Shown: positions 8,342 through 16,775, counted from the stretch's first letter. The stretch is 17,594 nucleotides of DNA from UBA10908 sp964608965 (GCA_964608965.1 CAZSPZ010000028.1:1-17594), one strand, 5' to 3'. The notes: generated by a model from the letters alone, not told the origin. Translations and numbers: made by a program.

Positions 8342-11300
8342 TTATTGGCCGATGGTATCGAAATAGTCTCTAATGATGGAATAACTTGATTTCGCTCTTT
8401 GCGTATACGCGGGCACATCCCAGGTTTTCCAACGAAATACAGCAGACTCGGAAGGATATTCCGTGCCGATTCGCGAGACCACTTTTCCATCTTCCTCGTT
8501 GAATAAAAGGGCGCTGACGACAATCCCTCCGGATATCGTCGTTCCAAGTTCATCTTTTAGGGGCACCGGTATGATTTTGCTGTCTTCGAGCACTCTCATG
8601 CGGGAAGGGTCGCTGAAATTCAATCGCGCCCATGGAATTCTTATATAGAGAGTATTTCCTTTGCTCGTCCAACTGTAGAACGAATTATCTTCCAGGCTGC
8701 CATACTTCATTTCACTTTGATCGTGATAGATGGCAGCAATTTTTGTGCCGTCTTTCCTCGGCCTTTCTTTATTGATCAATATCACCATTCTTTCGAAATA
8801 TCCGTCGTTCGAAAGAACAGAGCTTTGCTTGCCTTTTGTAATATTATAGCTTGGGTGGACGAGAAGAGAGACATTCTCTACATCTGAAATCTTAACGATA
8901 AATTCCATTCCGGTAGGCGCTTGCGCTGCAATTTCCGGCGAATACTTCTTTTCGCCTCTGTCTCTGGCATAGGTGTCAAGCCCGACAATAAGGTCTTCCG
9001 TGTCAAAATCCATCGCTCGTCCAAGATCGATTTGAATAGAAAGATAAGCCTCATTTGCAGCAAGCTGGACTTGCTGCAGTGTTCCGCCGCCTGTCATTGT
9101 ATAGGGTTCGGATTGCAGGCCCGACGCTTCCATGGCAACTATTCCGTAATTTTGTTCGGGGTCCACGATATTATGCCATAAAGGATTGCGTTCAAAAGGC
9201 AGAATGTAAGGCTCTGTTATCCAGGTTTTCTTCGCCCACTCGTCTGCCCATTCGAAAATAAGCCCGCCTGCATAACCTTCCCGTTCTATTGCTTTCATCA
9301 TTCGTACAATGCCTAAGCCTTGCTGCTCTTCGTTCAATCCGCCATGGTTGTAGCCGTCGGGGTTTTCATGAGCGTTTCCCATGCCTGTTGAAAGGCCGAA
9401 CTCCGCTACAAGGGCAGGATATTTTGTGTGATTCTCGATAAATTCTTGCAGGTAGCCGCCGTAGCGCAATACCCCCTCTTCGTCGGTATACAGCGCGTAA
9501 GAGACTTCGTTATTCATAAAGTCCGGGTAATTGGGGGAAATGTGGTAGGCGCCAAAGAAACCGGCCTTTAAATTCTCCTTTATTCCGATATGGTTGATAT
9601 CCACTTCTGTTTTATCGTTATATTCCAGGTTTTTATCCCCGGAAATGTTCCATTCCGAATCGTGCTCCGTTGGGTCCAACGTCGGCCAGCTTACGATACC
9701 GATCGGATGCTGCCATCCAAAGGCTTCTGTCTCGTATTGCGCCACATAATCGCAGCTCATGGCAAGCCACGCTTCTGTAGGCGCGGCATCGCTTTCGGAG
9801 AAAAAGTAATCACCCTCGAAAGCGTAGCCAGGGTTTAGCAGATTTGTCTGTATTACTTCTTCCGGCTCCAATTCTCTCCCTACAAGATAACCGGCAATAT
9901 AAGGAGAAACATCCGCCGCATAAATCCCGTATGCGCGGAAGGATCTTTGGGGGATCTTTGCTTGGCCATGCATGGCATTGATGACATTTTTTATTTCTTT
10001 TTTATACTCATCGTCATAAGCCTGCACAAGATAATTCCCGTTTTCCGGATTTTCTTCCGGCCATATTTCCTGGTAAAGCCACAGCGGACTTTGTGGATTT
10101 GATTTGTTGAAATATGCAAGAGCGGAATAAAAATCGGGGGCAAGCAAAGTGTACGCGCGAATCGTGTTTGCGTTCATATCGGCAATTTGCCTGAACCACT
10201 GCAAATATAGAGCTTCGTCTTTGGAGAACTCTGTAAACCACTTGCCGGGAAGAGACGAGCCGATGTTGACTCCTTTGATAAAGAAATCTTCCCATTGCCC
10301 TTCGTTCATTCGCTGAAACCCTTTACCCTGCGTCCTCGCAAAGAGTTGGAGAGGCTCTTTCTCCGTTTGAACCGATTTCTCCGTCTTCACCTTGCGAATA
10401 TCATCGATCACTTTCTCCATAACGGGCAGATAGGCGTTCTGATAGAACGATGCATTGTCTCCTTCGGAAGAAAATGAAAACCACCTTCTGATCTTCGAAT
10501 ATCCGTAATTTTCCGGATATTCATCGTCAAAACTTCGTTCCGCACAATCTCCCGCAAAATAATACGAGGTATACTGGGCGTTCGCCCATCGGATCATTGC
10601 AGGGAATTCGGAAGGAAGTCCCAATTGAGCAAAAAGTTCCTGCCCTTTTTCTGTAAGTTCTAAAGAATAATTTGCGAGGATTTCAACCGTGGGGCTTGCT
10701 TCCGTAAATTCGAACCAGGCGTCAAAATAAGCACCTTTTTCACCGGAAAATTCTTTTCTATAGACATCAGCAAAATCAAACTTCAGGCCGTCTCCTTCAA
10801 ATTCAAGGCCTTCTTGCAGCACGGTAATCACATCGCCGGCCGAAATAAGAATCATTCCGGGTCCTTCGAATTTCCATTCCGTACCGGTTTGCAGTTCGTA
10901 ACTCTCCACGATTCGAAGGGGTATATCTCCGATTTTGGATAGTTCGTCGAAATATTTTCCCCTGTAGCCAAGCCATGAAACAGAAAATATATTTTCCAAC
11001 ACTTCGACGGAAGAAGAATTCACAATGTCATATTCTCCGATAATCGTATTGCCGCCGAAAAGGTTGCATCCAATATGTGTGATCTCTTCTTGCGTAAGGC
11101 CCCCGTACAACCGCGGAGGAACAGCTACCCAATCCGAGTCTGTAATAGTGTCTTCTTCGTAAACCCCGTAAGTATCCGTCAAATAAATCAGATCCGGAGC
11201 AGCGTAAATGGCCGTGGAAGTTGTCGTGCCCGGAATGTCTTCGATATGAAAGGTGCCGTCTGCATTCGGGTGGACGCCATAATAGTCTCTGTCATACTTG

Positions 11301-11533
11301 AACGTTTCCCCGGTGTCTTTAGAAATGACTTTCAAGCTGTTCAGAGCCCACATGAAACCCTTATGCTCTTTATAATTTCCATCGTCCACCGTCTTATCGA
11401 CAATCCAAACTTCCAAAGGCGTTTCTTCCATACTGCTCCAAAGGTAAAGTGGGAGGAGGAAAACGGCTGCACCGATTAAAATCAAGGCGACCATCAATCC
11501 GTAGAGTAAATACAGAGAAGATTTGCTTTTCAT
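8342..11533 (-). CDS. Membrane-anchored extracellular clan-A glycoside hydrolase-like protein
   Basis: A 1,063-residue protein with an uncleaved-looking signal anchor (hydrophobic 9-32 after a short basic start), so the bulk should face outside. Residues about 40-410 form a region I do not recognise. A TIM-barrel of the GH2/GH5-like clan A begins near 417 (FFIKGVNIGSSLPGKW). Candidate acid/base is Glu554 in VGRELEPEE, and the candidate nucleophile is Glu711 in VAEFGLSTG. The motif GLIFEWADEW (Glu761) follows. The C-terminal 250 or so residues look beta-rich and may be a carbohydrate-binding module. Last gene of the four-gene operon; its ATG overlaps the synthase stop codon (ATGA). The context suggests it trims, releases or remodels the polymer made by the GT2, as hydrolases do in other synthase-dependent systems; this is inference. 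The catalytic residues are proposals by motif only. Confidence 0.82.
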   Translation of the reverse strand: MKSKSSLYLLYGLMVALILIGAAVFLLPLYLWSSMEETPLEVWIVDKTVDDGNYKEHKGFMWALNSLKVISKDTGETFKYDRDYYGVHPNADGTFHIEDIPGTTTSTAIYAAPDLIYLTDTYGVYEEDTITDSDWVAVPPRLYGGLTQEEITHIGCNLFGGNTIIGEYDIVNSSSVEVLENIFSVSWLGYRGKYFDELSKIGDIPLRIVESYELQTGTEWKFEGPGMILISAGDVITVLQEGLEFEGDGLKFDFADVYRKEFSGEKGAYFDAWFEFTEASPTVEILANYSLELTEKGQELFAQLGLPSEFPAMIRWANAQYTSYYFAGDCAERSFDDEYPENYGYSKIRRWFSFSSEGDNASFYQNAYLPVMEKVIDDIRKVKTEKSVQTEKEPLQLFARTQGKGFQRMNEGQWEDFFIKGVNIGSSLPGKWFTEFSKDEALYLQWFRQIADMNANTIRAYTLLAPDFYSALAYFNKSNPQSPLWLYQEIWPEENPENGNYLVQAYDDEYKKEIKNVINAMHGQAKIPQRSFRAYGIYAADVSPYIAGYLVGRELEPEEVIQTNLLNPGYAFEGDYFFSESDAAPTEAWLAMSCDYVAQYETEAFGWQHPIGIVSWPTLDPTEHDSEWNISGDKNLEYNDKTEVDINHIGIKENLKAGFFGAYHISPNYPDFMNNEVSYALYTDEEGVLRYGGYLQEFIENHTKYPALVAEFGLSTGMGNAHENPDGYNHGGLNEEQQGLGIVRMMKAIEREGYAGGLIFEWADEWAKKTWITEPYILPFERNPLWHNIVDPEQNYGIVAMEASGLQSEPYTMTGGGTLQQVQLAANEAYLSIQIDLGRAMDFDTEDLIVGLDTYARDRGEKKYSPEIAAQAPTGMEFIVKISDVENVSLLVHPSYNITKGKQSSVLSNDGYFERMVILINKERPRKDGTKIAAIYHDQSEMKYGSLEDNSFYSWTSKGNTLYIRIPWARLNFSDPSRMRVLEDSKIIPVPLKDELGTTISGGIVVSALLFNEEDGKVVSRIGTEYPSESAVFRWKTWDVPAYTQRAKSSYSIIRDYFDTIGQ

Positions 11534-12816
11534 TTTACCCCTCCATTAAAATTTTCAGAAGCGCGGGAAAAGCCTTTTCTTTCAGGTTTATCCCAACCAC
11601 CCGAGGATTTGAATATGCGTAAATACCCTACCACGCGCATCAGACTGAAATATTGACGCATTCCAAAGTTTTCCGCCACTGCGCAAACCAGCAGACTGCC
11701 GATGTCTTTTGCTCTATACATTTTTCCGCCTTGCTCGATGATTAAAAGAGCGGAAAGAGAGACAAGCGTGCCGGCAAGAATAACCGAAGCAAAAAGCAGC
11801 AGAGCAATATCCAAATAAAGGACACCCAGATACCACGCCAGCAGGATCGTCAAATAGCCCTGCATTTCAAAGATGGGGCCCATTGCCTCAAAAATGAAAA
11901 AATAAGGCATAGCGACAAGACCCGTGCTTCCGTATTTGGGGTTGAAAAGCATTTTCCTGTGAAAGTACAAAATTTCAAGCAACCCTCTTTGCCATCTGTA
12001 ACGTTGTTTTTTAAGAGATCCCACATCCTCCGGCACCTCGGTCCAGCAATTCGCATTAAACGCGTAGCGTATTTTATATTTATTTCCGAGCTCTCTCATT
12101 CGCCTGCTGATGCGGACGACGATTTCCATATCCTCTCCGACAGTATCTTTTTTAAATTTGCCGCTGCTTGTCAAGTATCCGCCAACACTGATACCTCTTT
12201 CTTTGCGGAAAAGACCGAAGGCACCGGAAATAATGAGAAGATTATTGGTGTAAGACCAGCCTAACCTTCCGGCCATAAATGCACGAATGTATTCCACTGT
12301 TTGAAACTTTGCCAAATTGTTCTTTGGGACTCTGATATCCTGAACGACACCCCTCTCTACTTTGCAACCGTTGATAGGGAGGACGTTACCGCCCATGGCC
12401 GGCGTTTCCACATCTTCGTCCAGGATTCTTGACACAAGCTTCAAAAGTGCTTCTCCCTCCAAAATCGAATCGGAATCGATGCTGCATATATATTCTTTGG
12501 AAGACACGTTGATCCCTGTGTTCAAAGAATCCGCCTTCCCTCCGTTTACCTTGTCTACAACAATCAGCTTTGGCATGTCGCGGTTAATATAAATTCCCCG
12601 GACAAACTTTGTGTTAAGCTCTTGTTGATACATGCGATCCACTTTTTTTAAGCCGAATTCTTTGATCAGAAGAGGAAGTGTCTGATCGGTTGATCCGTCG
12701 TTGACGACAATCAGCTCGTACTCGGGATACTTAAGATTCAAGAGGGAGTTCACATTTTGAATAATGGTCTTGGCCTCGTTAAAAGCCGGAGCCACAATCG
12801 ATATGGAAGGCAGCAT
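11530..12816 (-). CDS. Processive family-2 glycosyltransferase (polysaccharide synthase)
   Basis: A 428-residue membrane GT2 of the cellulose/PNAG/hyaluronan synthase type, which polymerises sugars from nucleotide donors and extrudes the chain. Seen: SISIVAPAFNEA (4-15), VVNDGSTD with Asp40, NGGKADSLN (91-99), the DSD metal motif (114-116), GEDMEI with the catalytic Glu-Asp at 228-229, and QRYRWQRG (271-278), the QxxRW mark of processive enzymes. Several helices follow from about 296 to 355. No PilZ domain is present. Unlike relatives it begins directly at the first strand of the GT domain, without membrane helices; these are at the end of the upstream HEAT protein, whose frame overlaps this one by 38 nt. 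The Shine-Dalgarno site is poor, so translation is probably coupled to, or fused with, the upstream frame. The donor sugar is unknown. Confidence 0.92.
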   Translation of the reverse strand: MLPSISIVAPAFNEAKTIIQNVNSLLNLKYPEYELIVVNDGSTDQTLPLLIKEFGLKKVDRMYQQELNTKFVRGIYINRDMPKLIVVDKVNGGKADSLNTGINVSSKEYICSIDSDSILEGEALLKLVSRILDEDVETPAMGGNVLPINGCKVERGVVQDIRVPKNNLAKFQTVEYIRAFMAGRLGWSYTNNLLIISGAFGLFRKERGISVGGYLTSSGKFKKDTVGEDMEIVVRISRRMRELGNKYKIRYAFNANCWTEVPEDVGSLKKQRYRWQRGLLEILYFHRKMLFNPKYGSTGLVAMPYFFIFEAMGPIFEMQGYLTILLAWYLGVLYLDIALLLFASVILAGTLVSLSALLIIEQGGKMYRAKDIGSLLVCAVAENFGMRQYFSLMRVVGYLRIFKSSGGWDKPERKGFSRASENFNGGVK

Positions 12817-14569
12817 CCGTTTTTTTGAAAAGGAACGACATATCCTTCATTTGCCACATTCTCTTTTGTTGTCCGACATGAATAAAAGAGAGCAGAAGCA
12901 AGAGAAGATAAATGGTATTGATGGCAATTGAATAAAAAATAAAATAGAAATTAAAATCGTGCACAAAAAGCTTCAGTGTCGAAACCAAGGAAAGGTCCGG
13001 CATCATTTCCCAGTGCGTGACGAGAAAAATGCAGGGAATCAGGAATAGATTCAAAACAAGCAGCACGCCTAATGTTCTGATAAACTTTTTATCTTTTACG
13101 GCCTTTACTTTTTCTTCTTCTGCGTTGCATTCGGTAATGCCGCATTGGAAAGAGAGCCTTCCCAGAAGATATCGGCCGAATACGTCGTTTAGTTCCGGGG
13201 ACTCTTTTGTCACTTTTTTGATGATGGCGACAAGAGCTTTTTCTATCTCTGCATTTTTATTGTTATTAAAAAATTCGATGATTTCACTTGTTCTTCCGCA
13301 TAAAATAATTGCTTCCACAATCTCTGCGGCCTGATCTTTTTCTATACCCACAAGTCTGCTGATGTAATATTCGATTCTCATGGACATAATCTCTGCAAGT
13401 GCTTTTCTCGCATCCGGATCTTCTTCCTGCAGGAAAGCTTTTCTTACCGCAGCCAACTCCTCCGGATATTTTTCGACAATCACGGAAATTGAGTGGGTGG
13501 CGCTTTGCCTTAAATCTTTATCGTGAATGTATTGCAGCAACACATTCATATTTTTAGGTGCACGGAAATTTGAAAGGGCGCGAAGAGCGGTTTTACGTAT
13601 TTCCAAATCCGCAGATTCCATATAGCGAACATCAAAAAGCTCTTTGGGATAAAAATCGGCGATGACACCGCATGCCCTGTGTATCAAGGTTTTGAAAGCG
13701 CTTTTGCTGTTGATGCTGACCGGAGAAATTTTATAATGTTTGCAATGAAAGGAAGCATCGACCAGACCGTTGTACATGCATATTCTCTTGCTTTGGTCTG
13801 AAACCATTTGGCCATGCATGCAATTGGCGCATATCATCTTATGAAAATCTGTTTCGGATTTGCTTTCGCTGCCCAAATTTTTTTCATAATCGGCAATATG
13901 CTCCAGCAGATAATTTTTAAGTTCTTCAGAGAAATATACAGAAGAGAAATCCACAAGGAGTTCCTGTATCTCGAATCGATCGTTTTCTTTCAGTTGAGGA
14001 AGCAAATCGTGCAAATCTTTGCCGAAGTCGCAAATCAGCATATTTACTCTCGTGCGATAAAATCGACTGCTGTTGATCAAAGAATACAGCAACGCCGGGA
14101 GAGATTCTTTATTCCCTATATCGGACAGCGCATTGGCAATATACAATTTAAGGGGGAAGTTCTTTTCTTTTAAAAGCTGTTTCTCCAGTCCAAGCCGGCA
14201 TCGCTCTGTGCCAAGGCGCCCCAAAGAGAAAATCGCCTCCGCTTTTGCGGCTGCTCTCCTGCCGTGCAGCAATTTGAGATACTTTTTTTCCAGGCGGTTT
14301 AAATCGATAAAGCTTTCCATATGCTGTTCCAGCGATTTATCCAAATGAATCGATCGCTTCATGGATAGATACCTGGAAGCATCCAACTTTGCTTTGGCAG
14401 GCAACGGATTACCGAAAGCGACATGAAGAAAAACCTTCTTTTGATTGTTAATCAGGTCTTCGTCTACGTTGGATTTCGCTCTGGAGGCAAATACACTCCA
14501 GGCGACAATGATATCAATGCCGACCAATACGCCGGCTATGATTAACCAGGTATCAATGCTTCCTATCAC
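12779..14569 (-). CDS. HEAT-repeat membrane protein with four-cysteine insert
   Basis: A 596-residue protein with an N-terminal helix in the membrane (about 7-27), then alpha-helical HEAT-like repeats on the cytoplasmic side (for example AEAIFSLGRLGTERCRLGLEKQ, and IRKTALRALSNFRAPKNMNVLL near 325-345). A cysteine module sits between repeat blocks: Cys247-x2-Cys250, Cys264, Cys276, resembling a zinc or iron-sulfur site. Two further membrane helices lie near the end (about 499-518 and 541-563), followed by a basic amphipathic stretch ending FLFKKTD and a short tail. GTG start, overlapping the upstream stop as GTGA, so translation is coupled. The two terminal helices match those that normally precede a GT2 domain, suggesting that this ORF and the next derive from one HEAT-GT2 protein. 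HEAT arrays bind proteins, so a scaffold linking the sensor to the synthase is a reasonable inference. Confidence 0.85.
   Translation of the reverse strand: MIGSIDTWLIIAGVLVGIDIIVAWSVFASRAKSNVDEDLINNQKKVFLHVAFGNPLPAKAKLDASRYLSMKRSIHLDKSLEQHMESFIDLNRLEKKYLKLLHGRRAAAKAEAIFSLGRLGTERCRLGLEKQLLKEKNFPLKLYIANALSDIGNKESLPALLYSLINSSRFYRTRVNMLICDFGKDLHDLLPQLKENDRFEIQELLVDFSSVYFSEELKNYLLEHIADYEKNLGSESKSETDFHKMICANCMHGQMVSDQSKRICMYNGLVDASFHCKHYKISPVSINSKSAFKTLIHRACGVIADFYPKELFDVRYMESADLEIRKTALRALSNFRAPKNMNVLLQYIHDKDLRQSATHSISVIVEKYPEELAAVRKAFLQEEDPDARKALAEIMSMRIEYYISRLVGIEKDQAAEIVEAIILCGRTSEIIEFFNNNKNAEIEKALVAIIKKVTKESPELNDVFGRYLLGRLSFQCGITECNAEEEKVKAVKDKKFIRTLGVLLVLNLFLIPCIFLVTHWEMMPDLSLVSTLKLFVHDFNFYFIFYSIAINTIYLLLLLLSFIHVGQQKRMWQMKDMSFLFKKTDAAFHIDCGSGF
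12820..12826 (-). other. A7 run at the HEAT/GT2 frame junction
   Basis: The minus strand reads TTC AAA AAA ACG GAT in the HEAT frame. With one A fewer the frame would continue as TTC AAA AAA CGG ATG CTG CCT, joining FLFKK directly to R-MLPSISIV of the glycosyltransferase. The run is therefore where the two ORFs would fuse by slippage, or where a base was gained. Confidence 0.6.
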
Positions 14570-16590
14570 AACTTCTCTTCCTCCTTAAAAATGTTAGCGA
14601 CGATGCCTATCAGTTCCGTCAACATAAAAGGTTTTCTAAGGTAATGATCAACGCCCATGGATGCCGCTCTGCGCAAGGAGTCGTCGGTCTTAAGATTTGA
14701 AATAAAAACGAAGGGGATTTCTTTCGTCTCAGATCGGGCAAGGAGAGCCTGCCTTAAAAGAAATCCGTCCATTTTAGGAAGCATCACTTCCGAAATAATA
14801 AGGGAAGGAACGTATTGCTCAGCAAGGCGCTGGGCTTGTTCTCCGTCTTTAGCCGTCAATATCGAATAATCCAAATTCTCTAAAAATGTTTGCACCACTT
14901 CCTGCCCCGTCTCATCTGAGTCGACGAGAAGTACATATTTCGCTTTGTTGAGATAATCCTCCTCCGAGGAAGTGTCACAGACCAGGTTTCTGCCCTTGTT
15001 CTTTGCGATTCTTACCCGGGCGATGGACGTATTGTAAAATTTTTCTCCAAGCTGGGCGGCAATAGCACCTTCCGTTATGACTTCATCCAAGCTGACAACG
15101 CCCACGGAAGCAGTGATTTGCTCCACATACTGCGAAGAGGTAGCGATGGTATTTCTTATGGTTTCAGCAATTTCCGAAGCATTTTCTTTGCTCGTGTGGG
15201 GGATATAACACGCGAAAAGCGTTCCCTGAAGTTTAAAGTATACTTCATTGCTTTCTTTAAGGTTTTCCAGAATCAGTGCCGTCGTCTTAAAAACTTCGTC
15301 CACTTCGCTGTCTCCGTACTTGTACTTGATCTTTTCTATTTGATCCAACCCCAAAAGAATCAGCGCGGGATTTTGATCGAGCTGACCTGTAATGAGATTG
15401 TCCATTTCCTTCGTTAAATAATTTTTAAAAAACTCGAAATTATATAAACCTGTAGAGNNNNNNNNNNNNNNNNNNNNNNNNACAACAAGCAGATCTTCTT
15501 CCAATCGTTCCTTTGCAGCAGACAGTGTTTCATTTTCCTGCGTCAGCCGGTTTGTTTCCAACTCGGCTTTCATAAGGTATGCTTCGTAAGTTTTAGGGAC
15601 AGGAATGTCGTATTGTTTAGAAAGATTCCGAACATAGGGCTCCATTTCCAGCAGCCAGGATAAACCCTTCCTTGCGTATATCCTCTCGAAAAGAAGATCC
15701 CAAAGCTGATATCCCGAATAGGCAGTCGTCTCCATCGTTAAGCTTTCATCACAGTAATCATTCATATCTCCCAGTGCATCCCGAACTTCTTCGCCGCCAT
15801 ACATGGAAACATATCTTTTTATTACGGCATTGCATACTGAAAAATAGCCGCCCGCGCCGTCCAGATCCTTTTTAATCGGCCTTAAGAAAGAGCCGCATTC
15901 CAAATCTCTCAACGCTTTAATGTGGTTTTTCACGTTCTTGTCTATGATTGAGCCGTGCTGAGGGGCAATTCTGTCGATGGGTATTTTCAGCAGAGTTTCC
16001 ATAACCGGCCTAAGGACATCGTTTGACGGCATATAGTTTTCATGATAGGCTTTCATTTTTTCTATATAATCGTCTTGCGCATAAAGGTTCCAGACATTTG
16101 AAAACGAGCCGAAAAGATCGCTGGAAAACAGAGTTTTCGTCGTCTCGTCGTACGTCATGATCGCGCCGGAGAAATGAAGATACGGAGAAGCCAGAAAGCT
16201 GAGCGTTCTCCCCGATTGCAGTGTCAACCGGAACTGGTTGCCGTTGACGAAGTAATAATCCGAATTGATACCATAATATCTAACCAGCATCTTTGTCCGC
16301 CAGTGCGTGGCAATTTGAAAATGAAAGCCGTTTCGCTCAAAAAGAGGCACGCTGGAACAAAGGTCCGGATCTTGATGGTGCAGGATGACGTACTTTACTT
16401 TTTCCGGCGAAATAATGCTGCACACATTGTCGTAAACATAGCCAAAATCAAGAACGGAACCCGGATCGATCAGCACAGCTTCTTCGCCATCCACTATAAG
16501 GTATGGATTACATTGCAATCCACCCTCTGCAGATTCTTCTCCGACCCAATAGATGCCCGGTGCGATTTCCTGAACTCCTGAATTTTTCAT
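14566..16590 (-). CDS. Diiron MBL (ODP-like) - degenerate GGDEF - pseudo-receiver sensor protein
   Basis: A soluble protein of about 674 residues with three domains. (1) Metallo-beta-lactamase fold of the flavodiiron/ODP type, about 8-230: HHQDPD (His72, Asp74, Asp76), SPYLHFSG (His139), SSDLFG (Asp158) and APQHGS (His212) line up with the diiron ligands of that family. Related domains bind oxygen or nitric oxide. (2) A helical linker with coiled-coil character (about 338-370), then a GGDEF-fold domain whose signature is QGTLF (455-459) with no RxxD inhibitory site, so diguanylate cyclase activity is not expected. (3) A C-terminal receiver with VDSD (Asp557), Glu601 in place of the phospho-Asp (IISEVMLPKMDG) and RKPF. 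The N gap (24 Ns, frame kept) hides the start of the GGDEF domain. ATG preceded by AGAGG. First gene of the operon. Role as redox sensor or adaptor is inference. Confidence 0.85.
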   Translation of the reverse strand: MKNSGVQEIAPGIYWVGEESAEGGLQCNPYLIVDGEEAVLIDPGSVLDFGYVYDNVCSIISPEKVKYVILHHQDPDLCSSVPLFERNGFHFQIATHWRTKMLVRYYGINSDYYFVNGNQFRLTLQSGRTLSFLASPYLHFSGAIMTYDETTKTLFSSDLFGSFSNVWNLYAQDDYIEKMKAYHENYMPSNDVLRPVMETLLKIPIDRIAPQHGSIIDKNVKNHIKALRDLECGSFLRPIKKDLDGAGGYFSVCNAVIKRYVSMYGGEEVRDALGDMNDYCDESLTMETTAYSGYQLWDLLFERIYARKGLSWLLEMEPYVRNLSKQYDIPVPKTYEAYLMKAELETNRLTQENETLSAAKERLEEDLLVXXXXXXXXXSTGLYNFEFFKNYLTKEMDNLITGQLDQNPALILLGLDQIEKIKYKYGDSEVDEVFKTTALILENLKESNEVYFKLQGTLFACYIPHTSKENASEIAETIRNTIATSSQYVEQITASVGVVSLDEVITEGAIAAQLGEKFYNTSIARVRIAKNKGRNLVCDTSSEEDYLNKAKYVLLVDSDETGQEVVQTFLENLDYSILTAKDGEQAQRLAEQYVPSLIISEVMLPKMDGFLLRQALLARSETKEIPFVFISNLKTDDSLRRAASMGVDHYLRKPFMLTELIGIVANIFKEEEKL
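15458..15481. other. Assembly gap (24 N) inside the sensor gene
   Basis: 24 Ns, a multiple of three, so the reading frame is kept. They cover the segment just before STGLYN, the start of the GGDEF-fold domain (usual form D-x-LTGLYN). Confidence 0.95.
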
Positions 16591-16640
16591 AACAATACCT
16601 CTTTTAATAAAGATAAATTCGGACTGTTTATACTGTTTTC

Positions 16641-16649
16641 ATGATAGCA
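16641..16649 (-). promoter_or_regulatory. Possible extended -10 promoter of the polysaccharide operon
   Basis: The minus strand carries TGCTATCAT, an extended -10 (TGn plus TATCAT at 16641-16646), about 50 bp before the sensor ATG. There is no good -35 at 17 bp. It is the best candidate in the 16591-16690 interval. Confidence 0.4.
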
Positions 16650-16691
16650 CAAATCCATTGCAATAAATAGCTGTGGAATGAATCCGGGAAT

Positions 16692-16731
16692 GAAAGACAA
16701 AACCCCCGAGGCCATTTTCCCCGAGGGTTTT
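16692..16731 (-). terminator. Rho-independent terminator of the HesB-like pair
   Basis: On the minus strand GAAAACCC and GGGTTTTG flank a further GC-rich imperfect stem (CTCGGGG with CCTCGGG), followed by TTTTGTCTTTC. It lies 45 nt beyond the stop of the second HesB-like gene and separates it from the polysaccharide operon. The plus-strand reading also has TTTT, so it may be weakly bidirectional. Confidence 0.75.
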
Positions 16732-16775
16732 CGTACTATATTTCGTAAATATCAGACAGTGAGCCTGTCTTTTTC

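Noticed and set aside
8327..8375. CGGCC...GGCCG hairpin between the convergent esterase and hydrolase genes
   Set aside because: The loop is over 20 nt and no T tract follows on either strand, so I do not call a terminator.
12818..12826. Classical -1 ribosomal slippery site (A-AAA-AAC type) at the HEAT/GT2 overlap
   Set aside because: Joining the HEAT frame to the GT2 frame needs +1 (or -2), that is one A fewer, not -1. Transcriptional slippage or a base gain fits better.
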